A DNA stretch of 64,000 nucleotides from Bacteroides congonensis (lineage in GTDB: Bacteria; Bacteroidota; Bacteroidia; Bacteroidales; Bacteroidaceae), in NCBI RefSeq assembly GCF_900130125.1, contig NZ_FQXY01000009.1, forward strand, positions 597,760-661,759, written 5' to 3'. The position numbers and the translations under genes were made by a program. Every line of letters begins with the position of its first letter. Positions within the stretch are counted from its first letter, which is position 1. Shown here in pieces: positions 8,259 through 15,412 of the stretch. The notes below the pieces were generated by a model. The model made no database searches. It had not been told where the DNA came from and was given only the letters and a program-made list of their open reading frames with translations.

Positions 8259-9281
8259 TTAACGGGAGTCCCTTAGAAAAGCTTCGTCCGCAGCCCTCAT
8301 CGAACCGGCTATACGGTCACACCATGAATCAAATTCCGGATCGGGTGTTTGAGATTCAGGATGGGTAAGCATATAGTGTACAGATTGTCTCAGACCGTCC
8401 GCCATGGAAATATGGCAAATAAAATCAGGCACGAGACGTTTTATCTTCGAATTATCAAAGACAACGGTAGCTGCTTTGTCTCCCAGCAGTTCACCTCTGA
8501 AATCATAATTTTCTCCATGACTGGCAAGAAAATCGGAAGGAACGTGTAATGCGTTCAAAGGTTTTCCTAAAGCATCGGCAATCGTTTGGTAAATCTGATT
8601 CCAGGTCATGCTTTCATCGGTAGTGATATGAAAGGCATTCCCTATGGCATGGGGATTTGACATCAGTCCTACATATCCTTCGGCAAAGTCCTTGGAGTGT
8701 GTCAATGTCCACAGAGATGTCCCGTCACCGGGGATAATCACAGGTTTTCCGTCGAGAATACGTTTTAAAATCTGCCAGTTGCCTTTGTTTCCATGTACGC
8801 TGACAGGCGGTTTTGTGCCATTATAGGTGTGGCTGGGACGGACAATGGTTACCGGGAATCTATCCGACCGATAAGCTGCCATCAGTACTTCTTCCGCTTC
8901 TATCTTATTTCGCGAATATTGCCAATAGGGATTTGACAAAGGGGTGCTCTCTGTTATGCGGTAATCAGCCAATGGTTTCTGATAGGCGGAAGCACTGCTG
9001 ATAAAGATATATTGCCTGGTCTTATTATGGAACAGACGAATGTCACGCTTCACATCTTCTGCCGTGTAGGCTATGAACTGGGCAACTACGTCGTAGCTTT
9101 CATTTGCGATGGCTTTTGCCACAGCGTCTTCATCGTTTATATCTGCAAGGATGCCGCGGATTCCTTCCGGCATCTTTTTCGAACCGCGGTTGAGAAGGGT
9201 AATCTCCCACCCTCTTTGTTGTGCCAATGCAACGACATCGGTACTGATTGTACCTGTTCCACCAATGAATAATGCTTTCAT
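8259..9281 (-). CDS. NAD-dependent epimerase/dehydratase-family protein (extended SDR)
   Basis: The protein is 340 aa. The N-terminal MKALFIGGTGTISTDVVALA carries the GxxGxxx-type Rossmann motif of extended short-chain dehydrogenases. FISSASAYQKP supplies the catalytic Ser region and the later YSRNKIEAE the YxxxK motif (Tyr-Ser-Arg-Asn-Lys). A full-length C-terminal substrate domain follows. Family members act on nucleotide sugars or similar substrates; nothing here fixes which. It is transcribed divergently from the AraC regulator at 9474, with about 190 bp between them, so control of this gene by that regulator is plausible. No other sugar-pathway genes are adjacent. Confidence 0.85.
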   Translation of the reverse strand: MKALFIGGTGTISTDVVALAQQRGWEITLLNRGSKKMPEGIRGILADINDEDAVAKAIANESYDVVAQFIAYTAEDVKRDIRLFHNKTRQYIFISSASAYQKPLADYRITESTPLSNPYWQYSRNKIEAEEVLMAAYRSDRFPVTIVRPSHTYNGTKPPVSVHGNKGNWQILKRILDGKPVIIPGDGTSLWTLTHSKDFAEGYVGLMSNPHAIGNAFHITTDESMTWNQIYQTIADALGKPLNALHVPSDFLASHGENYDFRGELLGDKAATVVFDNSKIKRLVPDFICHISMADGLRQSVHYMLTHPESQTPDPEFDSWCDRIAGSMRAADEAFLRDSR

Positions 9282-9439
9282 AAAAATAGGTCTTTAAATT
9301 CTGTGGAACAAATATATCAATTCTATGGTTCATTTCCGCCAATCGTTGGTATTAATTTGCTGTAGTATACAAATTACAGATTCTTGTACCCTTATTACTG
9401 ATTTGAATATCAGAATGAGAAAGATATATCGAAATGTTT

Positions 9440-9447
9440 TATCTTTG
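9440..9447 (+). promoter_or_regulatory. -7 promoter element of the first AraC gene
   Basis: TATCTTTG, matching the Bacteroides TAnnTTTG consensus, lies 26 bases before the ATG at 9474. No TTTG is found at the expected -33 distance, consistent with a weak or regulated promoter. Confidence 0.5.
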
Positions 9448-9473
9448 TGGCAGAAGATAAATAACAAGGCACT

Positions 9474-10376
9474 ATGGATGAAATAACTAAAATTGAGACT
9501 ATTGACCAGTACGACCAACTGTTTGGTCTGGAAACGTTGCACCCGTTAGTTAATGTGGTTGAATTCGCAAAGTCCACAAGGACGGTCGAATACATCCGCA
9601 TGAATATCGGGTTCTATTGTTTATTTCTAAAGGAAGCGAACTGCGGTGACCTCAGATATGGACGCAAGTATTACGATTATCAGGAAGGGACAGTGGTCTG
9701 CATGGCTCCCGGACAGGTCACCGGAGTGGACAAACGAAATACGACAACTCCACGGACAAATTCTATCGGCATTTTATTCCATCCTGATTTAATCCGGGGA
9801 ACGTCATTGGGGCAGACGATTAAAAACTATACTTTTTTCTCTTATGAAGTGAACGAAGCACTTCATCTTTCCGACCAGGAAAAAGAAATCGTAACCGACT
9901 GTATCCATAAGATAAAACTGGAACTGGAGCATCCTATCGACAAGCATAGCAAGCAGCTTATCGTCCGTAACATCGAGTTATTGCTTGATTACTGTATGCG
10001 TTTCTACGAACGTCAGTTCATCACACGTAATCAGGAGAATAAAGATATAATCGTGAAATTCGAGCAACTGCTGGATGAATATTTCCTGAATCAGCATGCG
10101 CTGACAGAAGGGCTGCCTTCTGTGAAATACTTTGCCGACAAAGCTTGTCTCTCTCCGAATTATTTCGGCGACCTGATTAAAAAGGAGACAGGAAAAACTG
10201 CGCAAGAATATATCCAGTGCCGGATTATAGAGCTTGCCAAGGAACGGATACTGGAAGGAAACCAGACCGTCAGCCAGATAGCTTATGAATTGGGATTCCA
10301 GTATCCGCAGCACTTCAGCCGGTTGTTTAAAAAGCACGTCGGATGCACACCAAACGAATATAAACAAAATAACTAA
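9474..10376 (+). CDS. AraC-family transcriptional regulator (first of a tandem pair)
   Basis: The protein is 300 aa. The N-terminal ~180 residues form a cupin-like effector region (TVVCMAPGQV, GILFHPDLIRGT). The C-terminal ~100 residues are an AraC helix-turn-helix pair: AQEYIQCRIIELAKERI and QIAYELGFQYPQHFSRLFKK followed by GCTPNEYK, the signature end of the domain. It is 44 bp upstream of a clear paralogue with the same architecture, so the pair arose by tandem duplication. The gene diverges from the epimerase-like gene at 8259-9281, a likely target. Proteins of this kind in Bacteroides often control neighbouring oxidoreductase genes; the ligand is unknown. Confidence 0.9.
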   Translation: MDEITKIETIDQYDQLFGLETLHPLVNVVEFAKSTRTVEYIRMNIGFYCLFLKEANCGDLRYGRKYYDYQEGTVVCMAPGQVTGVDKRNTTTPRTNSIGILFHPDLIRGTSLGQTIKNYTFFSYEVNEALHLSDQEKEIVTDCIHKIKLELEHPIDKHSKQLIVRNIELLLDYCMRFYERQFITRNQENKDIIVKFEQLLDEYFLNQHALTEGLPSVKYFADKACLSPNYFGDLIKKETGKTAQEYIQCRIIELAKERILEGNQTVSQIAYELGFQYPQHFSRLFKKHVGCTPNEYKQNN

Positions 10377-10419
10377 AACATCGTTTTTAAGGTATCAGAT
10401 ATAGGAGATAGTTTACGTC

Positions 10420-11319
10420 ATGGGAGATAAAATACTCAAAATAGGAACCGTACATCAATGTAACTGTTGTTTGGGAAGTAAGACACTGCACCCGATGGTG
10501 AGTGTCATCGACCTCTCAAAGGCTGACTTGTCGCCACATACTGATATCAAGTTCGGATTTTATACAATTCTGTTGAGTGAGTGCAAGTGCGAAGCATATA
10601 CATACGGTCATCGGTATTATGATTTTTCGGATGGTACTCTTGTCTGCCTTGCTCCCGGAGAGTCAATCAGTATAGAAGCAAATAATAAAAGACTTCCTTC
10701 CAAAGGATGGATATTGGCATTCCATCCCGATCTTATTTGCGGTACTCCCCTCGGGATGAATATAAAAGACTATACTCTTTTCTCTTATCACCTCAAGGAA
10801 GCACTGCACGTCTCCTTACGCGAGAAACAGGTAATTCTGGAATTTATGGATAAGATAAATCAGGAGTTGGAACGTTGCATCGACCGTCACAGCAAGAAGA
10901 TTATCTCCCAATATATCGAGTTATTGCTCGATTATTGTGTACGCTTCTACGAACGCCAGTTTATTACACGCAACGAAGTGAATAAACAAATTATCGAACG
11001 GTTCGATAAAATCCTCGATAATCATTTTGAAACGAAGCCTGCCCAGACTTTCGATATACTTTCGAATGAGACATATGCCGGGCTCCTTCATTTATCTTCT
11101 GAATATTTCAATGATTTATTGAAATATGAAACAGGGAAATCATTTAAAGAGTATGTCCAGTTCAAACGCTTCGAGAAAGCGAAAGAGTGGCTGACAAATA
11201 CCGATAAGCCACTTAGTCAGATAACACAGGAGCTTGGGTTTCAGAATCCGCAATATTTCAGCAGGCTATTCAAGAAGATTACCGGGTGTTCACCGAATGA
11301 TTTTAGGATGCCTAATTAA
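10420..11319 (+). CDS. AraC-family transcriptional regulator (second of a tandem pair)
   Basis: The protein is 299 aa and a paralogue of the preceding regulator along its whole length (shared TLHPxV near the N-terminus, LAFHPDLICGTPLGMNIKDY, LLLDYCVRFYERQFITRN). The C-terminal domain has LSQITQELGFQNPQYFSRLF and GCSPNDF. Divergence is greatest in the first helix-turn-helix (SNETYAGLLHLSSEYFNDLL), which suggests different operators or ligands. The 44-bp gap carries no clear promoter or terminator, so the two are likely co-transcribed. Confidence 0.9.
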   Translation: MGDKILKIGTVHQCNCCLGSKTLHPMVSVIDLSKADLSPHTDIKFGFYTILLSECKCEAYTYGHRYYDFSDGTLVCLAPGESISIEANNKRLPSKGWILAFHPDLICGTPLGMNIKDYTLFSYHLKEALHVSLREKQVILEFMDKINQELERCIDRHSKKIISQYIELLLDYCVRFYERQFITRNEVNKQIIERFDKILDNHFETKPAQTFDILSNETYAGLLHLSSEYFNDLLKYETGKSFKEYVQFKRFEKAKEWLTNTDKPLSQITQELGFQNPQYFSRLFKKITGCSPNDFRMPN

Positions 11320-11398
11320 AAAAAGTGTTTAATAAGAATAGAATTGGAAGTTCAAATTCTTAATCTATGTTATGAAACATACTTTTTTTCTTGGATTA

Positions 11399-11429
11399 TT
11401 TGCAGATATCACAAAAGTACGTACCTTTG
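11399..11429 (+). promoter_or_regulatory. Consensus Bacteroides promoter of sRNA copy 1
   Basis: TTTG at 11399-11402, a 19-bp spacer, and TACCTTTG at 11422-11429 match the -33/-7 consensus exactly. Transcription should start near 11435. Confidence 0.85.
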
Positions 11430-11434
11430 CAATG

Positions 11435-11497
11435 TGTTTTTCATAGTATTAGATTTAAGGTTAACAAAGGTTGGAGCAAGGCGTTGCTCCTTTTTTT
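11435..11497 (+). ncRNA. Small RNA, copy 1 (FopS-like candidate)
   Basis: The transcript is predicted at about 63 nt, from the consensus promoter to an intrinsic terminator (GGAGCAA-GGCG-TTGCTCC, 11473-11490, then seven T). The body contains TTTTTCATAGTATTAG and GGTTAACAAAGG and no ORF. An identical copy lies at 13102-13164. The arrangement (own promoter, short conserved body, terminator, several paralogues) resembles the family of paralogous sRNAs (FopS) described in B. thetaiotaomicron as partners of the RNA-binding protein RbpB. I make that link from memory and could not compare sequences. Confidence 0.7.
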
Positions 11498-11640
11498 ATG
11501 CCCAATAGTGAGAAATCCGCTAATTTTCAGTAACTTTGCATAAAGAGAGATGCATCAAATCTAATTTCTCCCGATAAGATAAATCAAAAAGTTCTTTTTT
11601 TACGTTATATATAAAAAGAAAAAATTAACCCCATAGAATC

Positions 11641-12915
11641 ATGGAGACAACGCACAAATATTTCCGACTGATACAATCAGTTTTCTTCATACTACTTCTT
11701 TCCTTCAGCATGAGTTCGTGCGAGAAAGAAGAACCTGTTTCCACCCCTCCGAGTACAAGACAAACAGACCCTCCGGTCGACGACTTGACGGATTTTGAAC
11801 TTAGTGACCCGATTATACGTCCGGATAATGAACAAACTGTATTCATGTATCTTCCCTGGTCTACTAACCTTACAAGTAACTTCAAACAGAATATCACCGA
11901 TCTGAGAAAAGTAGTAGGCAGAAATGTGTTAAAGAATGAACGGATTATCGTGTTCATGTGTACCACACCGACAGAAGCAGCTCTTTTCGAACTTATCTAT
12001 GAAGACGGAGAAGACGTACGAAAGACTTATAAAAATAATTATGAGTTTTCAAATCTTGAATATACAACAACAGATGGTATTGCCGCTATTCTGAATGATG
12101 TTAAAACCTATGCTCCTGCCAAACGATATGCAATGATTATCGGATGTCACGGACTGGGATGGATTCCCGTATCCAATACTCAATCCCGCAGTAGATTCAG
12201 TGCAACCAAGAGACATTGGGAATATGAAAATGTACCTATGACACGTTTATTCGGCGGACTGTCTCCCGAATATCAGACGGATATAACTACGCTTGCCGAA
12301 GGAATAACCCGTGTCGGCCTGAAAATGGAATATATACTTTTTGATGATTGCTATATGTCGGGCGTAGAGGTAGCTTATGACCTCAAGGACGTAACGGAGC
12401 ATTTAATTGCTTCTACCAGTGAGGTGATGGCATATGGAATGCCTTATACAGAGATTGGAGAATATCTGATAGGAGAAGTCAATTACGAGAAGATTTGTGA
12501 CGGGTTCTATTCTTTTTATTCAAATTATACAGCAATGCCGTGCGGTACGCTTGCTGTTACCAATTGCTCGGAATTGGAAAATCTGGCAACCATAATGAAA
12601 GACATTAATAGCCAATATACATTTGACCCGACATTAATCGGTTCTTTGCAAAGACTGGATGGCTATTCACCTGCTATATTCTTCGATTGTGAAGACTATG
12701 TTTCTAAGTTGTGTCCTGACCAGGGATTATTAGCCCAATTTAAAGAACAGTTGGATAGGACTGTTCCATTCAAAAGAAATACAGATTATTACTACACAAT
12801 GACTAGAGGAAAAATAAAAATAGATACTTTTTCGGGGATTACTATTTCCGACCCGAGCACCAGTACGGAAGCTGCTAAAAAGAAAGAGACAGCCTGGTAT
12901 ATGGCTACACATTGA
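11641..12915 (+). CDS. Clostripain-like (C11) cysteine peptidase lipoprotein
   Basis: The protein is 424 aa. The N-terminus is a lipoprotein signal (FFILLLSFSMSSC, lipid-anchored Cys at about residue 27) followed by a Pro/Thr-rich linker. The catalytic dyad of clostripain-type peptidases is visible: His170 in GCHGLGW and Cys237 in FDDCYMSGVEVAY. LIASTSEVMAYGMPY also fits the fold. The protein ends TAWYMATH, a normal C-terminus for these Bacteroides proteins, so it looks complete. Family members cleave after basic residues and can be secreted or surface-exposed; in Bacteroides fragilis a C11 protease (fragipain) activates a toxin, but no toxin gene is nearby here. It is flanked by two direct copies of an sRNA cassette. 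Confidence 0.88.
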   Translation: METTHKYFRLIQSVFFILLLSFSMSSCEKEEPVSTPPSTRQTDPPVDDLTDFELSDPIIRPDNEQTVFMYLPWSTNLTSNFKQNITDLRKVVGRNVLKNERIIVFMCTTPTEAALFELIYEDGEDVRKTYKNNYEFSNLEYTTTDGIAAILNDVKTYAPAKRYAMIIGCHGLGWIPVSNTQSRSRFSATKRHWEYENVPMTRLFGGLSPEYQTDITTLAEGITRVGLKMEYILFDDCYMSGVEVAYDLKDVTEHLIASTSEVMAYGMPYTEIGEYLIGEVNYEKICDGFYSFYSNYTAMPCGTLAVTNCSELENLATIMKDINSQYTFDPTLIGSLQRLDGYSPAIFFDCEDYVSKLCPDQGLLAQFKEQLDRTVPFKRNTDYYYTMTRGKIKIDTFSGITISDPSTSTEAAKKKETAWYMATH

Positions 12916-13065
12916 AGAGACAGGAAGCTATTTAAAGAGAGACAGGGAACTGTCAGAATAAATGCCATCACTCTGACGGCTTCCGGCAAAATCTCTTAAT
13001 AAAAATTGAATCGAGAAAACAAATTCTTAATCAATGTTATAAAACATACTTTTTATCTTGGATTA

Positions 13066-13096
13066 TTTGCAGATGTCGCAAAAGTACGTACCTTTG
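13066..13096 (+). promoter_or_regulatory. Consensus Bacteroides promoter of sRNA copy 2
   Basis: TTTG at 13066-13069, a 19-bp spacer, and TACCTTTG at 13089-13096. Identical architecture to copy 1. Confidence 0.85.
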
Positions 13097-13101
13097 TAAT
13101 G

Positions 13102-13164
13102 TGTTTTTCATAGTATTAGATTTAAGGTTAACAAAGGTTGGAGCAAGGCGTTGCTCCTTTTTTT
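13102..13164 (+). ncRNA. Small RNA, copy 2 (FopS-like candidate)
   Basis: The predicted ~63-nt transcript is identical to copy 1 and ends in the terminator at 13140-13157 plus seven T. Any read-through would enter the RmlD-like gene at 13197, so a leader/attenuator role is the main alternative to a free sRNA. Copy 1 ends 143 bp before its downstream gene, which argues for a stand-alone RNA. Confidence 0.7.
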
Positions 13165-13196
13165 ATGTCCATACTCAAACTGCTTAAAAAGAAACA

Positions 13197-14114
13197 ATGA
13201 AAAGAATACTGATTATCGGCGCTAACGGATTTACCGGACGCCAACTATTGAATGATTTGTTGGCTCATAAACAATATAACGTCACCGGATGCTCCCTGCA
13301 CCCGGATATTCTTCCAACTCCGGACAAGGCCGGAAGCTATCATTTCATTGAAACTGATATACGGGACGCGGCGGCTGTGAAAGACCTTTTCAAAAGAGTT
13401 CATCCCGATGTAGTCGTCAACTGTTCTGCCCTGTCCGTCCCCGATTATTGCGAGACGCACCACGAAGAAGCTTATCTTACCAATGTTACGGCAGTAGAGC
13501 AACTGGCACATCTCTGTGAGGGATACAAAAGCCGTTTCATCCATCTATCCACCGATTTCGTCTTTGACGGAAAGATGGATGAGCATATCGGACAATTATA
13601 TACGGAAGAAGACGTTCCCGCTCCCGTTAATTATTATGGATTTACCAAATGGAAAGGCGAAGAAAAGGTTGCCGGGATTTGTAGCAATTACGCAATAGCT
13701 CGGGTGGAAATTGTTTATGGCAAAGCATTGGCAGATCAGCATGGAAATATCGTCCAATTAGTGATGAACCGTTTGAAAGCCGGACAAGAGATTCGCGTTG
13801 TATCCAATCAATGGCGAACCCCGACTTATGTCGGAGACGTATCGAACGGAATACAACTCCTGATAGAAAATACGACCAACGGAATATTTCATATTTGTGG
13901 GGATGAATGTATGACCATCACCGAGATTGCTTACCAGGTAGCAGACTATCTGAATCTCGACCGTTCGCTTATCCATCCTGCCACTACGGAAGAGATGAAA
14001 GAAGCCACTCCCCGTCCCCGTTTCAGCGGTATGAGTATTGAAAAAGCTAAAACGATGCTTGGATACGAACCACGAAAACTAAAAAAGATCCTTTCAGATT
14101 GGGAAATTCTATAA
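13197..14114 (+). CDS. RmlD-like sugar-nucleotide reductase (extended SDR)
   Basis: The protein is 305 aa. It begins MKRILIIGANGFTGRQLLND with the GxxGxxG Rossmann motif, then DVVVNCSALSVPDYCE (similar to the VVN-AA-T-VD-AE motif of dTDP-4-dehydrorhamnose reductases). FIHLSTDFVFDG and VNYYGFTKWKGEE follow, giving the Ser and YxxxK catalytic residues. These identify the RmlD/SDR group, which reduces 4-keto deoxy-sugar nucleotides with NAD(P)H. No other rhamnose genes (rmlA/B/C) are adjacent, so it may be a stand-alone SDR of a different substrate. It begins 32 bp after the terminator of sRNA copy 2. Confidence 0.8.
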   Translation: MKRILIIGANGFTGRQLLNDLLAHKQYNVTGCSLHPDILPTPDKAGSYHFIETDIRDAAAVKDLFKRVHPDVVVNCSALSVPDYCETHHEEAYLTNVTAVEQLAHLCEGYKSRFIHLSTDFVFDGKMDEHIGQLYTEEDVPAPVNYYGFTKWKGEEKVAGICSNYAIARVEIVYGKALADQHGNIVQLVMNRLKAGQEIRVVSNQWRTPTYVGDVSNGIQLLIENTTNGIFHICGDECMTITEIAYQVADYLNLDRSLIHPATTEEMKEATPRPRFSGMSIEKAKTMLGYEPRKLKKILSDWEIL

Positions 14115-14196
14115 GGGAAAGGACACATTACCAACTTATTACAACAGTATTTTCCGGCTTCAACCTTTCAATAATCTATCTTTATTGCATATTTAT

Positions 14197-14227
14197 TTTG
14201 AAAATATGCAGTAAAGCCTTATCTTTG
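14197..14227 (+). promoter_or_regulatory. Consensus promoter of the LysO leader
   Basis: TTTG at 14197-14200, 19-bp spacer, TATCTTTG at 14220-14227. Transcription should start near 14233, giving a ~284-nt leader before the first LysO gene. The sequence GAAAAT(A/G)TGCAGT around the -33 box recurs just upstream of the LysO genes (about 14457), but there no -7 element follows. Confidence 0.8.
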
Positions 14228-14251
14228 CACCAAAATAAAAAAAGACCAGTG

Positions 14252-14359
14252 ATGAATCAAATATTACAATTACATAACGCTTCTCCGACTCTTGCAGGGA
14301 TACCTTCCTTCTGCAATTCAAGTTGCGTGCATGTGCATTGGTTCAGCGGATTCATCTAA
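14252..14359 (+). CDS. 35-codon upstream ORF, possible leader peptide
   Basis: The ATG lies 25 bases after the -7 element and behind an A-rich tract typical of Bacteroides ribosome entry. The peptide ends in a cluster CNSSC-VHVHWFSGF followed by TAA. After the stop come TCCTTTTTTAAAGGA (a short hairpin, near 14368-14382) and a second segment able to fold (GATGCATCATC then T6, 14441-14458). A short ORF followed by possible terminator-like structures ahead of a transporter operon is the layout of a translation-coupled attenuator, but the peptide has no lysine codons although the downstream product is a lysine exporter family. Coding status is unproven. Confidence 0.45.
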   Translation: MNQILQLHNASPTLAGIPSFCNSSCVHVHWFSGFI

Positions 14360-14516
14360 ATTCACCCATCCTTTTTTAAAGGAACTGCCTATCGACTTAT
14401 TTTGTTACTCATAAGCAGTATTCCTACTTGATTTTCAATAAGATGCATCATCTTTTTTGAAAATGTGCAGTGTGTAATCCAATCATTCGTTTAACCTAAC
14501 CAAAAATATATACAAT

Positions 14517-14795
14517 ATGTTCTCTATTATATCTACTATGTTCTTAGGAATCGGCATCGGTTATGTATTGCGTAACTGGAGTATTTTGCAAAAGACAGAA
14601 AAGACAATTTCTCTTACAATATTCTTGTTGCTCTTTATTCTCGGTGTGTCTATCGGCTCTAATAGCCTGATTGTGAACAATCTCGGAAAGTTCGGATGGC
14701 AAGCTGTCATTCTTGCTTCATCCGGTGTATTGGGAAGCCTGATTGCTGCCCGCTTGGTACTACAACTATTTTTCAAGAAAGGAGGTAAACAATGA
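14517..14795 (+). CDS. LysO-family transporter, N-terminal half (small subunit)
   Basis: The protein is 92 aa with three predicted membrane helices (FSIISTMFLGIGIGYVL, ISLTIFLLLFILGVSIG, AVILASSGVLGSLIAA). It matches the N-terminal part of LysO (YbjE/DUF340), which exports L-lysine and toxic analogues such as thialysine. In Escherichia coli the protein is one ~300-aa chain; here it is two ORFs overlapping as ATGA (14792-14795), the usual arrangement I know for Bacteroides. It is therefore a natural split rather than a frameshift. Confidence 0.8.
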   Translation: MFSIISTMFLGIGIGYVLRNWSILQKTEKTISLTIFLLLFILGVSIGSNSLIVNNLGKFGWQAVILASSGVLGSLIAARLVLQLFFKKGGKQ

Positions 14796-15412
14796 AAGGA
14801 AGTCTGATTGTTATATTATTCTTTTGCGTAGGCTGTGTCATGGGACTTTTCAATAAGTTCGAATTCGATACACATACCGTTTCTATGTATATACTCTACG
14901 CATTAATGCTGCAAGTGGGAATCAGTATCGGTTCTAACAAGAATCTGAAAGCTATTGTTTCACATCTGCATCCCAAAATGTTATTGATTCCTTTGGGGAC
15001 AATTATCGGCACACTGTTATTCTCGGCCCTGGCAAGCCTGTTACTGCGTCAATGGAGTGTATTCGACTGTATGGCAGTGGGAAGCGGATTTGCATATTAC
15101 TCGCTTTCTTCTATCCTCATCACCCAATTCAAGGAACCATCTATCGGCCTTCAACTGGCTACGGAACTGGGAACTATCGCCCTGCTGACCAATATCTTCC
15201 GTGAAATGATGGCTCTACTGGGCACTCCGGTTATCAAGAAATATTTTGGGAAGCTAGCCCCTATCTCAGTAGCCGGAGTCAATTCAATGGATGTATTGTT
15301 ACCGTCTATCAGCAGATATTCAGGAAAGGAAATGATTCCCATTGCCATCCTGCACGGTATCCTGATTGATATCAGCGTTCCGGTTTTCGTCTCTTTTTTC
15401 TGTAATCTCTAA
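14792..15412 (+). CDS. LysO-family transporter, C-terminal half (large subunit)
   Basis: The protein is 206 aa and hydrophobic throughout, with about six to seven membrane helices. Family motifs include LMLQVGISIGSNK, AVGSGFAYYSLSSILITQ and LATELGTIALLTNIFREM, the conserved core of LysO/DUF340 where acidic residues drive proton-coupled lysine export. The GTPVIKKYF segment and VAGVNSMDVLLPSI are also conserved. The start overlaps the small subunit by 4 bases (ATGA), so both are made by coupled translation and probably assemble in the inner membrane. The last 4 bases overlap the end of the convergent helicase gene. Confidence 0.85.
   Translation: MKGSLIVILFFCVGCVMGLFNKFEFDTHTVSMYILYALMLQVGISIGSNKNLKAIVSHLHPKMLLIPLGTIIGTLLFSALASLLLRQWSVFDCMAVGSGFAYYSLSSILITQFKEPSIGLQLATELGTIALLTNIFREMMALLGTPVIKKYFGKLAPISVAGVNSMDVLLPSISRYSGKEMIPIAILHGILIDISVPVFVSFFCNL

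Larger units (their letters stand above)
11354..11500 (+). repeat. 147-bp sRNA cassette, copy 1
   Basis: The segment recurs at 13021-13167 with six mismatches, all upstream of the predicted transcription start; the transcribed part and terminator are identical. The two copies are direct repeats flanking the clostripain-like gene. Confidence 0.9.
13021..13167 (+). repeat. 147-bp sRNA cassette, copy 2
   Basis: Near-identical partner of 11354-11500 in the same orientation (six mismatches, all before the transcription start). It ends 29 bp before the start codon of the RmlD-like gene. Confidence 0.9.

Noticed and set aside
14517..15412. LysO genes as a frameshifted pseudogene
   Set aside because: The two parts overlap as ATGA with good starts, and the split form is the normal arrangement I know in Bacteroides.
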